Below, in pieces: positions 8,176 to 16,515 of a DNA stretch of 24,701 nucleotides. The stretch spans positions 1 through 24,701 of the forward strand of contig QLUS01000011.1 in the NCBI GenBank assembly GCA_018725535.1, given 5' to 3'. The position numbers were made by a program, and so were the translations under genes. Within the stretch, counting starts at the first letter, position 1, and each line of letters starts with the position of its first letter. The stretch is from Bacillota bacterium. GTDB taxonomy: Bacteria; Bacillota; UBA994. The notes beneath the pieces are model-generated. The model searched no databases and was not told the DNA's origin. It saw only the letters and a program-made list of their open reading frames with translations.

Positions 8176-8347
8176 CGACGCGAAAATACGCCTCCTCACC
8201 GCGGTCGAACCTCGCCTAGCAATCAATAAAAGGAGAGCACGAAGGAGGCGAAGGGGAGGACTCCCGCTGGAGATCTTCCTCATCATCTTGGCCAGGATAG
8301 GACAACAGGTAAGGAAAATAACGGGTGAATGAGAGAGGAGGAAAACC

Positions 8348-9856
8348 ATGGCCAATTATATCCTGGGTATTGACCAGGGCACTACCGGAACGCGGGCCTA
8401 TTTTGTTGATAAAGAAGGTCGCTTCTATGCGGGAGCTTATAAAGAACATCGTCAAATCTATCCCCAGCCGGGTTGGGTCGAGCATGATCCGGAAGAAATC
8501 TGGGAGAGTGTCTGTGGAGTCGTCCACCAGCTCCTGGAAGAGGGTGCCGTGAGACCTGGAGATATTGAGGGAATCGGGATCGCCAATCAGGGTGAAACTG
8601 TCATGGTCTGGGAACGGGCCACCGGCAAGCCCATATATAATGCCATCGTGTGGCAATGTCGGCGTACGGCGGATATGGTCGAGGAACTACGGGCCCGACC
8701 CGGCCTGAAAGCAAAGGTTCATCAGAAGACCGGTGTGTTCATCGACTCCTATTTTTCCGCCCCCAAGATCCGCTGGATTTTAGACCACGTGCCAGGGGCT
8801 CAGGCCAGGGCCGAAGCGGGGGAACTGGTGGCCGGGACCCTGGATAGCTGGTTAATTTGGAAACTGACCGGTGGCCAGGAACACGTTACAGACTACACCA
8901 CTGCTTCCCGCACCATGCTCTTTAACATTAACACCCTGGAATGGGATCATGAGATCCTTGACCTTTTCAACATTCCCAGGCACATGCTGGCCCGGGTCTT
9001 GCCAACCTCAGGGCTTTTTGGTACCGCGTCCATGAAAGGGATTCTGGGTAGCGGAATGCCCATTACCGGCAGCGCCGTTGACCAGATGTGTGCTCTCTTT
9101 GGCCAGACCTGTTTTGATAAGGGTAATGTTAAGAACACTTACGGTACTGGTTGCTTTTTGTTTATGAATCTGGGTGCAGAACCCATCTTGTCTCAGAGTG
9201 GGATCTTGACCACCATCGGCTGGGGTTTCGAGCAAGAAGTGACCTACGCCTTTGATGGTGGTGTCTATATTGCCGGTGCTGCCGTTCAGTGGCTACGCGA
9301 CGGTTTGGGGCTAATCTCCCGGGCTGAGGAAACGGAAGAACTGGCCTTTTCGGTACCCGATTCCGGTGGTCTCTTCTTTGTGCCAGCCTTTGCCGGCCTG
9401 GCGGCCCCGTACTGGGACCAGTATGCTCGAGGGACCATGGTCGGGATTACGGCAGCTATCACCAGGGCCCACCTGGCCCGGGCTACCCTGGAGTCTATCG
9501 CCTACCAGGTACGTAATGTGGTGGAGGCGATGGAAGTAGATGCCGGGTTTAAGATCAACGTTCTTCGAGTTGATGGCGGCCTGACCAGAAATAAGTTCTT
9601 GATGCAGTTTCAAGCTGACATCCTCGGTATTCCGATAGAGGTACCGGCGATCCCCGAAACTACTGCCCTGGGTGCTGCTTACTTTGCTGGCCTGGCTACC
9701 GGTTTCTGGTCTGGGTTGGATGAGTTGCGCTTCATGTGGCGCTTAGAGAAACGATATGAGCCGGTGATGACAGAACAACAACGGGCAAACCTGTATGCTG
9801 ACTGGCTGCGGGCAGTGGAGCGGGCCCGGGGTTGGGAAAGACGGCACGAGGAATAG
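8348..9856 (+). CDS. glpK: glycerol kinase paralogue 2, lacking the conserved glycerol-binding Arg
   Basis: This 502-residue FGGY kinase has the full glycerol kinase layout: DQGTTGTRAYFV at 9-20, GWVEHDPEEIW at 42-52, IVWQCRRT at 100-107, DSYFSAPK with Y135 kept, VDQMCALFGQ carrying the Asp-Gln pair, and KNTYGTGCF. The residue equivalent to E. coli Arg83 is Gly82 (ANQGETV) in place of NQRETT. Glu83 is kept. It is clearly more distant from the other two kinases here than they are from each other, and its codons are less GC-rich. AGGAGG lies 6 bases before the ATG. It is followed 27 bases later by glpA1, with similar composition, so the two were probably acquired together. It may phosphorylate glycerol or a related polyol. 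Confidence 0.9.
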   Translation: MANYILGIDQGTTGTRAYFVDKEGRFYAGAYKEHRQIYPQPGWVEHDPEEIWESVCGVVHQLLEEGAVRPGDIEGIGIANQGETVMVWERATGKPIYNAIVWQCRRTADMVEELRARPGLKAKVHQKTGVFIDSYFSAPKIRWILDHVPGAQARAEAGELVAGTLDSWLIWKLTGGQEHVTDYTTASRTMLFNINTLEWDHEILDLFNIPRHMLARVLPTSGLFGTASMKGILGSGMPITGSAVDQMCALFGQTCFDKGNVKNTYGTGCFLFMNLGAEPILSQSGILTTIGWGFEQEVTYAFDGGVYIAGAAVQWLRDGLGLISRAEETEELAFSVPDSGGLFFVPAFAGLAAPYWDQYARGTMVGITAAITRAHLARATLESIAYQVRNVVEAMEVDAGFKINVLRVDGGLTRNKFLMQFQADILGIPIEVPAIPETTALGAAYFAGLATGFWSGLDELRFMWRLEKRYEPVMTEQQRANLYADWLRAVERARGWERRHEE

Positions 9857-9883
9857 TTAAAGAAGCCTTGGGAGGAAAAGTGG

Positions 9884-11344
9884 ATGTATCTCTGGAAAAC
9901 GGACGTAGTTATTATTGGTGGAGGTAGTGTGGGCTGTGCAATTGCCAGAGAACTGAGCCGTTTCCAGCTAAAGTCGGTGCTGGTGGAGAAAAATGAAGAT
10001 GTCTGTGCCCTGACGGGGAAAGCCAACAGTGCCATTATTCACACCGGATTTGACGCCCCCGTGGGCAGCCTGGAGGCTAAACTTGTGGTGGCTGCCAGGC
10101 GCATGTACGATCAATTGGCCCAGGAACTTGACTTTCCCTATCAAGTGGTTGGCGCTTTGCTGGTGGCTGTAACCAAAGAACAATGGCAGTTGCTACCAGA
10201 GCTACAACGCAAGGCCCTCCGCAATGGTGTATTTGATGTCCATTTGTTGGGGAGGGAGCGGGTATTGGCTATCGAACCGGAGCTGAGCGACCAGGTGTAC
10301 GGCGGCCTTGCTATTCCCCGGGAAAGCATAGTCAGTCCCTATGAAATGGCAATTGCCATGGCTGAAAATGCCATCGCCAATGGGGTAAAGTTTTTCTTGG
10401 GAACCAGGGTTACCGGAATCGAGACGACAGGGGGGACAGTTCAGGCTGTAAGTACCACCAGGGGAAAGATTAAAACATCCTGGGTGATCAATGCTGCCGG
10501 CATGTACTGTGACGAGGTGGCCCAGATGGTGGGAGAGTGTGATTTCACCATAACCCCCCGGCGGGGAGAGTTCTTTATCATGGACAAGGAAGCCCCCTAT
10601 AAGCTAAGGCACATTATTCTGCCGGTACCTACCAGGATTAGCAAGGGAATCCTGATCTCACCCACCGTCTCCGGCAATCTCCTGGTGGGTCCCACTGCGG
10701 AAGATATTGAAGATAAGTCGGACACCCGTGTCACCGTCGCCGGTCTGGCCCAGGTTATGACCGGGGCCCAAAAACTGCTCCCGGCCTTGTCCTCAGCCCA
10801 TACCATCACCCAGTATGCGGGACTGCGGCCCGTCCGGCATCCCGAGGGCTATACCGTCGAAGCTTCCCGGCAGAACCGGGGTTATATCGGTATTTCCGGT
10901 GTCCGCTCTACAGGCGTGACTTCAGCGCCCGCTGTGGCAGCCTATGTGAGGGACCTGGCGGAGGAAGTTGGGCTGAAGCTGATTCCCCGGTCAAACTTTA
11001 ATCCCCTTCGGCGTCAGCTCAAGCCCTTTGCCAGCATGACGTATCAGGAGCGGGCCGCCGCCATTAAGGTCGACCCCCATTGGGGGCATGTTGTCTGCCG
11101 TTGCGAACATGTAACTGAGGCAGAGGTCCTGAGGGCCATTCACAGCCCCCTTGGAGCCCGGTCCCTTGACGCCATTAAACGACGCACCCGAGCCGGTATG
11201 GGGCGGTGCCAGGGTGGTTTTTGCGGCGTCCGCATCCCGTTTATTTTGGCCCGGGAACTGGGTATACCGGTGGAAGCCGTGACCAAGAAAGGGCCTGGCT
11301 CAGAGATCCTGGTCGGCCCTATCAGGGGAGAGATGATGAGATGA
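9884..11344 (+). CDS. glpA: GlpA-type FAD-dependent G3P dehydrogenase with C-terminal BFD [2Fe-2S] domain (copy 1)
   Basis: This 486-residue protein has an N-terminal DAO-type FAD domain (dinucleotide motif VVIIGGGSVGCAIA at 8-21, KANSAIIHTG at 46-55) and a C-terminal BFD-like [2Fe-2S] domain from about residue 400. All four Cys ligands are present: C405 and C407 in CRCEHVTEAE, C442 and C447 in GRCQGGFC. Enzymes of this group oxidise sn-glycerol-3-phosphate to DHAP and pass electrons to partner flavoprotein and iron-sulfur subunits. GGAGG lies about 8 bases before the ATG. Its own GlpB-like partner is not adjacent, so it may share the one at 12883-14157. It is roughly half identical to glpA2 downstream, without gaps through the BFD domain, so it is an older paralogue or was acquired from elsewhere rather than a recent tandem copy. 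Confidence 0.88.
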   Translation: MYLWKTDVVIIGGGSVGCAIARELSRFQLKSVLVEKNEDVCALTGKANSAIIHTGFDAPVGSLEAKLVVAARRMYDQLAQELDFPYQVVGALLVAVTKEQWQLLPELQRKALRNGVFDVHLLGRERVLAIEPELSDQVYGGLAIPRESIVSPYEMAIAMAENAIANGVKFFLGTRVTGIETTGGTVQAVSTTRGKIKTSWVINAAGMYCDEVAQMVGECDFTITPRRGEFFIMDKEAPYKLRHIILPVPTRISKGILISPTVSGNLLVGPTAEDIEDKSDTRVTVAGLAQVMTGAQKLLPALSSAHTITQYAGLRPVRHPEGYTVEASRQNRGYIGISGVRSTGVTSAPAVAAYVRDLAEEVGLKLIPRSNFNPLRRQLKPFASMTYQERAAAIKVDPHWGHVVCRCEHVTEAEVLRAIHSPLGARSLDAIKRRTRAGMGRCQGGFCGVRIPFILARELGIPVEAVTKKGPGSEILVGPIRGEMMR

Positions 11345-11372
11345 GAGAAACCTAACTTTAATTGGCCAAAGT

Positions 11373-11401
11373 CCAGGCATCAGTAGATTAGCAGGGCCTG
11401 G
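11373..11401. repeat. short inverted repeat between glpA1 and glpA2
   Basis: CCAGGC (11373-11378) and GCCTGG (11396-11401) are a perfect 6-bp inverted repeat in the 79-base gap. There is no T-run. It lies where composition changes from the glpA1 style to the glpA2 style. Confidence 0.3.
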
Positions 11402-11423
11402 GGATAGAAAGGGAGAATTGTAT

Positions 11424-12890
11424 ATGCCAAACGAGAAACACGACGTGATCATCATCGGAGCTGGCGTGGTGGGCTGTCTCACCGCCCGCGCCCTCTCGCG
11501 CTATAGACTAAAGGTACTTCTCCTGGAGAAGGCCTCAGACGTGGGCACCGGTGCCTCCAAGGCCAACACGGCCATCGTCCACGCCGGCTACGACCCCACG
11601 CCGGGCACCAACAAGGCCAAATTCAACGTGGCCGGCAACGCCATGTGGGACCAGTTGGCCGGTGAACTCAATTTCCCCTTCGAGCGACGGGGGGATTACG
11701 TCGTGGCCATCGGGCCCGAGGAGTTGCCCATCCTGGATGAACTGTGGGAGCGGGGCAAGAAGAACGGGGTGTTGGGGATGAAGATGATCTCCGCCGACGA
11801 GATGCGCCGCCGCGAGCCGAACATCAACTCCCAGGTCAGCGGGGCGCTGTGGGTCTCCACCGGGGGCATTTGCGACCCCTTCGCCGTGGTCGCCGCCGCC
11901 GCCGAAAACGCCGTCATGAACAGCGTGGAATTGATGCTGGAGACCGAGGCCCTCGACTTCGTGAAGGAGGGTAGACGCCTCGTAGGGGTGGTGACAAACC
12001 GCGGTACCTTCCCTTGCCGGTGGGTCATCAACTGCGCTGGCCTCTACTCCGACGTGATCATGCGCCAGGCCGGCCTAGAGACCGACTTCAAGATCACCCC
12101 CCGCAAGGGAGAATACTACGTCTTCGACCGCGCCAAGGTCTCCATCAACAACGTCCTCTTCCCCGTCCCCACCCCCATCAGCAAAGGTATCATGGTCACC
12201 ACCACCGTCCACGGTAACACCATCGCCGGTCCCACCGCTCATAACATCAAGGATAAAGAGGACACCTCGGTGACCCCAGAGGGACTTGAGGAGGTCTTCG
12301 CCGGGGCCAAGAAATTGCTGCCCAGCCTGGATAAGGGGGATGTCATCGCTGTCTTCGCCGGCCTGCGCTCATCGGGCTCCACAGGTGACTTCGTGATGGA
12401 AGTGCCCAGGGAGGTGGAAGGCTTCGTCAACCTGGCAGGCATCGAGTCGCCGGGCCTGACATCCGCCCCGGCCATCGCCCAGTGGGTGGTAGATGCCTTG
12501 TGGGAGCATGGCCCTAAGTTGGAGGAGAAGCCCGATTGGGACCCCATCCGCCCACCGCGCCCCCGCTTCCGCGACCTCTCGCCGGAGGAGCAGACCCTCC
12601 TCATCTACAGCAACTCAGCTTACGGCCGCATCGTCTGCCGCTGCGAGACGGTGACCGAGGGGGAGATCGTGGCCGAGGTCCACACCCCCGTCCCCGCCCG
12701 CACCTACGATGGCATCAAGCGACGCACACGGCTGGGTATGGGGCGCTGTCAGGGCGGCTTCGACACGCCCCGCGTAATTGAGATATTGGCCCGGGAGCTG
12801 CGCATCCTGCCCACCAAGGTCACCAAGAAGGGGCCTGGTTCGGAGCTGCTGACCAGGCCCGCCAAAGTTCAGGGAGGGTGCCATGCCTGA
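11424..12890 (+). CDS. glpA: GlpA-type FAD-dependent G3P dehydrogenase with BFD domain missing one Cys ligand (copy 2)
   Basis: This 488-residue paralogue of glpA1 has the same order: FAD domain (VIIIGAGVVGCLTA at 8-21, KANTAIVHAGYD at 47-58) followed by a BFD-like domain. Three cluster ligands are in place, C405, C407 and C442. The fourth position is Asp447 (GRCQGGFDTPRV, codon GAC at 12762-12764), where glpA1 and the family usually have Cys. The cluster may have mixed Cys/Asp ligation or be lost. I took the ATG at 11424, which has GGGAG 9 bases upstream, over a TTG two codons earlier. The stop overlaps the start of the GlpB-like gene by 8 bases, so translation is probably coupled. Codons are very GC-rich, as in glpK1 and the following gene. 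Confidence 0.88.
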   Translation: MPNEKHDVIIIGAGVVGCLTARALSRYRLKVLLLEKASDVGTGASKANTAIVHAGYDPTPGTNKAKFNVAGNAMWDQLAGELNFPFERRGDYVVAIGPEELPILDELWERGKKNGVLGMKMISADEMRRREPNINSQVSGALWVSTGGICDPFAVVAAAAENAVMNSVELMLETEALDFVKEGRRLVGVVTNRGTFPCRWVINCAGLYSDVIMRQAGLETDFKITPRKGEYYVFDRAKVSINNVLFPVPTPISKGIMVTTTVHGNTIAGPTAHNIKDKEDTSVTPEGLEEVFAGAKKLLPSLDKGDVIAVFAGLRSSGSTGDFVMEVPREVEGFVNLAGIESPGLTSAPAIAQWVVDALWEHGPKLEEKPDWDPIRPPRPRFRDLSPEEQTLLIYSNSAYGRIVCRCETVTEGEIVAEVHTPVPARTYDGIKRRTRLGMGRCQGGFDTPRVIEILARELRILPTKVTKKGPGSELLTRPAKVQGGCHA

Positions 12891-14157
12891 GAAGAAATGC
12901 GACGTGGTGGTCATCGGCAGTGGGCCGGCGGGCCTGGCCGCGGCTATCGCCGCCAAGGAACGCGGCGCCGAGGACGTGCTGATCATCGAGCGGGGCGAGG
13001 AGCTGGGGGGCATCCTCATACAGTGTATCCACACTGGCTTCGGCTTGGAGATATTCCAGGAGGACCTTACTGGCCCCGAATACGCCCAGCGTTTCATTGA
13101 CCGGGTGGAGGGGTTGGGGGTCGAGACCATGCTCGGCACCATGGTGCTGGATATCACCCCCGCAAGGCGCCTCTACGCCATCCAGTGGGGCCGGCTCCTG
13201 GAGATCGAGGCGCGGGCCATTGTCCTGGCCATGGGCTGCCGCGAGCGCTCGCGGGGGGCTTTGGCCATCCCCGGCACCCGCCCGGCAGGTATCTACACCG
13301 CTGGCACGGCCCAGCGTTTCATCGAGATCGAAGGCTACATGCCGGGGGAGCGCTTCGCCATCCTCGGCTCAGGTGACATCGGCATGATCATGGCCCGCCG
13401 CCTGGTCTTCGAGGGGGCCAGGGTGGAGCGCATGGTGGAGGTATTGCCCTACGTCGGCGGGCTGGTGCGCAACTACGTCCAGTGCCTGGTGGACTACGAC
13501 ATCCCCTTGCAGCTCCAACACACCGTCATTGACGTTAAGGGCCGCGATCGAGTGGAGGCGGTGGTCTCGGCCCAGGTGGACGACAACTTTCAGCCCATCC
13601 CCGGTAGCGAGGAGACCATCCCCTGCGACACCCTGCTCCTCTCGGTGGGCCTCATCCCCGAGAACGAACTATCCAAAAAGGCGGGGGTGGAATTGGACCC
13701 CTTGACCGGTGGCCCCTACGTGGACGAGACGATGCAGACCAACGTACCCGGCATCTTTGCCGCCGGCAACGTGGTCCACGTCTACGATCTGGCGGACTGG
13801 GTGACCGAGGCCGGGTACCTAGCCGGGCGCCATGCCGGCGAGTACGCTATCCACCAGCGAAGGGGGTCGGAGCGCAAGCTGAGGGTCATCGCCGGCGACA
13901 ATGTGCATCACGTATTGCCCCACGTCCTCGATCCTCTGAGCCTGGAGCGGGGGCCTCAGGAGCTGCAGCTTCGGGTCCAATGGCCGGTGGAGGCCCCGGT
14001 TTGGGTCAATGTGGAGGCCAACGGGAAGCTGGTCAAGCGGAAGACGGAACGGTACGTCCGGCCCAGCGAGATGATCAGGATCAAGCTGCCCCCGGAGGAT
14101 CACGGCAAAATCGTCGGCGCGAAGGAGCTCTCGGTGCGGGTGGAGGAAAAGAGCTGA
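12883..14157 (+). CDS. GlpB-like FAD/NAD-binding oxidoreductase, partner of GlpA
   Basis: This 424-residue flavoprotein has two Rossmann motifs: VVVIGSGPAGLAAA at the N-terminus and AILGSGDIGMIMARR near residue 165. The closing FAD motif is GIFAAGNVVHVYDLADWV near residue 290. It belongs to the pyridine-nucleotide-disulfide oxidoreductase fold, but a redox-active CxxxxC pair is absent and only a lone Cys follows GGILIQ. In Clostridia and Thermotogae a gene of this type sits between a BFD-containing GlpA and a DUF1667 protein, the order seen here. It probably accepts electrons from GlpA and passes them to NAD or another carrier. About 90 extra residues at the C-terminus look like a beta-rich domain with no obvious motif. 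Start ATG is preceded by AGGGAGG. It overlaps glpA2 by 8 bases. Confidence 0.85.
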   Translation: MPEKKCDVVVIGSGPAGLAAAIAAKERGAEDVLIIERGEELGGILIQCIHTGFGLEIFQEDLTGPEYAQRFIDRVEGLGVETMLGTMVLDITPARRLYAIQWGRLLEIEARAIVLAMGCRERSRGALAIPGTRPAGIYTAGTAQRFIEIEGYMPGERFAILGSGDIGMIMARRLVFEGARVERMVEVLPYVGGLVRNYVQCLVDYDIPLQLQHTVIDVKGRDRVEAVVSAQVDDNFQPIPGSEETIPCDTLLLSVGLIPENELSKKAGVELDPLTGGPYVDETMQTNVPGIFAAGNVVHVYDLADWVTEAGYLAGRHAGEYAIHQRRGSERKLRVIAGDNVHHVLPHVLDPLSLERGPQELQLRVQWPVEAPVWVNVEANGKLVKRKTERYVRPSEMIRIKLPPEDHGKIVGAKELSVRVEEKS

Positions 14158-14166
14158 GGAGGCAAG

Positions 14167-14574
14167 ATGGTCAAGGAAACAACCAAGCTAATCTGTATCA
14201 CCTGCCCTGTGGGCTGCCGCCTGGAGGTAACCCATGAAGGCAAGACGATCGTCAAGGTGGAGGGTGACGAGTGCAAGAAAGGTATTGACTATGCCGAGAC
14301 GGAGCTGAGCGACCCGCAGCGCATGGTCTTCACTGTGGTGCGGGTCAAAGACGGGCTTCACCCCGTGGTTCCGGTGCGTTCCACCGAGCCGGTGCCCAAG
14401 GCGAAGATTTTCCCTATCCTCAGGAGGTTGCGGGAGGTGGAGCTGGAGGCGCCCGTGGAGATGCACCAGGTGGTGCTGGCCAACGCCGAAGGGACGGGGA
14501 TTGGCGTGGTGACCAGCCGGCCTCTCCCGGCCATGGCGGAGCAGCCCACCTCCGCGCCAGTTGGGGAGAGCTGA
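14167..14574 (+). CDS. DUF1667 family protein (GlpA/GlpB-associated Cys protein)
   Basis: This 135-residue protein has the DUF1667 pattern: CITCPVGCRLEV near residues 10-21 and DECKKG near 35-40, giving four Cys that could bind a metal or an iron-sulfur cluster. DUF1667 genes commonly follow the GlpA-BFD and GlpB-like genes and are thought to be part of that dehydrogenase or its electron transfer route; the biochemical role is not established. The ATG at 14167 is preceded by GAGGAGG with a 4-base spacer. It starts 9 bases after the GlpB-like stop. The last 15 or so residues are low-complexity and probably disordered. Confidence 0.85.
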   Translation: MVKETTKLICITCPVGCRLEVTHEGKTIVKVEGDECKKGIDYAETELSDPQRMVFTVVRVKDGLHPVVPVRSTEPVPKAKIFPILRRLREVELEAPVEMHQVVLANAEGTGIGVVTSRPLPAMAEQPTSAPVGES

Positions 14575-14576
14575 CA

Positions 14577-14798
14577 GTGGACTCTGCGGGGACTTCTACG
14601 AGTAAGGATGATTTGCGGGCCCAGAACCGGCAGGAACAGGGGCCTCAAGCGGAGTGGGAGGACTCTCGGGACAAGACGCAGGAGGAGGAGCGCTGGGCGG
14701 TGCGCCTGCGCGAGGCTGAATTGATCGCCACCCTGCTCAAAAGAACGATACCAAGCATTAGGCGGTTCAGAGAGCGGCGCTCCGGGGGAAGGGTGTGA
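14577..14798 (+). CDS. small charged protein of unknown function at the end of the glp operon
   Basis: This 73-residue frame starts with GTG two bases after the DUF1667 stop, and GGGGAGAG lies 6 bases upstream, a good ribosome binding site. The product is very hydrophilic. Residues 1-35 are rich in Asp, Glu, Gln and Arg, and residues 36-60 (EEERWAVRLREAELIATLLK) could form an amphipathic helix. It ends in a basic tail. I do not recognise a family. Close coupling and GC-rich codons argue for a real gene; lack of a known domain argues for caution. Confidence 0.42.
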   Translation: MDSAGTSTSKDDLRAQNRQEQGPQAEWEDSRDKTQEEERWAVRLREAELIATLLKRTIPSIRRFRERRSGGRV

Positions 14799-15060
14799 AC
14801 ATAGTGTAACAGGGATCCTGAACCCCAGTAAATTTGACACTTTCCTTGTATTTCCGACATCCCAAGATTCAAAAGATCGCTTCCTTTCCGCCATCAGGTG
14901 AATAATAGTAACTAACTATTAAGCTACCAGAAGAAATAGTCCTTGTTCACATGACCTTTCCAGAAGACAGAGACTTCTTCTGCCAGTTGTGAAAAGCTTC
15001 CGGAACATTAGACAAGCATGGAGATTTGCATTACATATAGCCACATCGCCCCCGAAGGGG
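14799..15060. other. gene-free stretch between convergent clusters, with an AT palindrome
   Basis: I see no gene here. TAATAGT (14903-14909) and ACTATTA (14915-14921) form a perfect 7-bp inverted repeat around AACTA. CCCCGAAGGGG lies near 15051-15060. Neither is followed by a T-run. The right part borders the IS66 tail and is probably insertion-sequence debris. Confidence 0.35.
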
Positions 15061-15492
15061 CTACCCAGGTGCACCTTGTTGGCCGTTTCCAAGCAAAAGT
15101 TGTTTGAGTTCCTCAATTTCCCTCCCCCAAGTCAATTTCATCAGCATCTGGAGAGGATTTGCTCCATTCATTTTAGCTGTCTCAATCACACTCATCATTA
15201 TCTGATGATTTTCTGCTCCGGCTGTTTTTGGCAAAGGGGAGGATTCAATGTAGTTCCGAATCATCAAGAAGTGATAGAACTTGCTGAGCACTTGAAACTT
15301 TACGTGCCAGAAGCTCGTGATAGCGCCTTTCCCAGCAAGAAATGCTTGGACAGTGCTCGGTTGGACTTCCGTGACTTCAATATCGCCCCTTGCTCGGCAG
15401 AAAGCTTTGAGTATTCTGGCTGGGGACTGGAAACGCAGACCCATGGAACGCTTGAAGGCAATGTATTCAGTGACAAGTCGTGATAGCTTCAT
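15061..15492 (-). pseudogene. truncated tyrosine recombinase fused to the C-terminal tail of an IS66 transposase
   Basis: Residues 1 to about 88 of this 143-residue frame (MKLSRLVTEYIAFKRSMGLR onward, FCRARGDIEV, FLAGKGAITS, KFYHFLMIRNYIESSPLP) are the SAM-like core-binding domain of a tyrosine recombinase. The catalytic domain is missing. From about residue 95 the sequence becomes QIMMSVIETAKMNGANP, which matches the C-terminal IETxKxNGxNP motif of IS66-family TnpC transposases. The join is near base 15222. So an IS66-type insertion or recombination destroyed the second recombinase. Its start overlaps the stop of the upstream recombinase by 4 bases (ATGA), as expected for tandem recombinase operons. 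Confidence 0.7.
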
Positions 15493-16322
15493 ATCAGTCC
15501 TCCTAGATCAAAAGTAGCTACCTCACGTAGCCCCTGCAGATCCACCTTGGCGTAGATTCGAGTAGCGGAGGAGCTGCGATGTCCGAGGTGGTCGCCGATT
15601 TCCTTAAGAGAGAAACCTTCTGAAACAAGGTGAGCTGCACAGGCGTGGCGCAACGAGTGTGGCCCCCGGTGGGGTGGATGGATCCCAATCTTCAGCATAG
15701 CTCTACTGGTCAGACTATACAGGCCGGCCCTTGAAATTGGCCTCAAGGGGGCCGCGAGGGTAAGAAATACCTCACGCCGGGAAGACTGTGGGCGTACTTC
15801 CCGCAAATACCGGACGATGGCATGGCCTACTGTCGGTAACAGAGGATATACTTGGCTTCCCCTACCTTTAAGGCGGGACATTATAATCTGGTCGTGTTCC
15901 CAATCAATATCTTCAAGCCGCAGCTTTGCAACCTCCGTGGCCCGAAAACCGTAGATTACAAAGAGCATTACCATGGCCCGATCGCGTATATCACATGGCC
16001 GGTTAGTTTCCATGCTGGTAAGCAAGCGCCTCACGTCGTCCCAAGATGGACCTGATGGTAGGCCTTCCTGGGTGTAGATAGGCGGCCCCTTTATGGCTTC
16101 CGCTATCGAGGATGCACACCATCCTTTCGTTCTAGCGTACCGAAAGAATGCTCGAAGAGCAGTGGCCATATTGTTAATTGATACTCGGGAACATCCTCTT
16201 CTACCGTAAGTGGCCAGAAATTCGTCGACATCTATGATCCAAACCGCAGCAAAAGGACGCATCTTGTCTGAGTACCAGCACAGAAACTGTCTTAAGTAAC
16301 CATACCAACTCCGGATCGTCAT
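15489..16322 (-). CDS. tyrosine recombinase (XerC/D-like), possibly shortened at the N-terminus
   Basis: This 277-residue protein carries a complete catalytic set of the tyrosine recombinase family: R127 (YGFRATEV), K152 (SRLKGRG), H222-x-x-R225 (HSLRH), H248 (LGHRS) and the nucleophile Y257 (RIYAKV). The N-terminal core-binding domain starts abruptly at TIRSWYGYLRQFL, about 20 residues later than usual, and no good ribosome binding site precedes the ATG at 16322. In-frame codons upstream reach a stop without another common start. It was probably the first gene of a tandem recombinase set (compare RIT or Tn554-type elements). The enzyme may still fold, but the element looks inactive because its partner is broken. 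Confidence 0.75.
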   Translation of the reverse strand: MTIRSWYGYLRQFLCWYSDKMRPFAAVWIIDVDEFLATYGRRGCSRVSINNMATALRAFFRYARTKGWCASSIAEAIKGPPIYTQEGLPSGPSWDDVRRLLTSMETNRPCDIRDRAMVMLFVIYGFRATEVAKLRLEDIDWEHDQIIMSRLKGRGSQVYPLLPTVGHAIVRYLREVRPQSSRREVFLTLAAPLRPISRAGLYSLTSRAMLKIGIHPPHRGPHSLRHACAAHLVSEGFSLKEIGDHLGHRSSSATRIYAKVDLQGLREVATFDLGGLI

Positions 16323-16515
16323 TGAGGACAGTCTCTTCCAATAGACTCTCCGAGCATCACCTATGGTTTCAGATTAAATCCTGCTATTCAGCACCATTCC
16401 TGCCTGCCGAAGAAATTTTAACCCAATTGTCTAAAAGTTGCTGGATTTAAACTGGAAACCTGGGCTGGATTTTTAGGCGGAATTCACAGATGCTGACGAT
16501 TTAACCCCAGATGGT

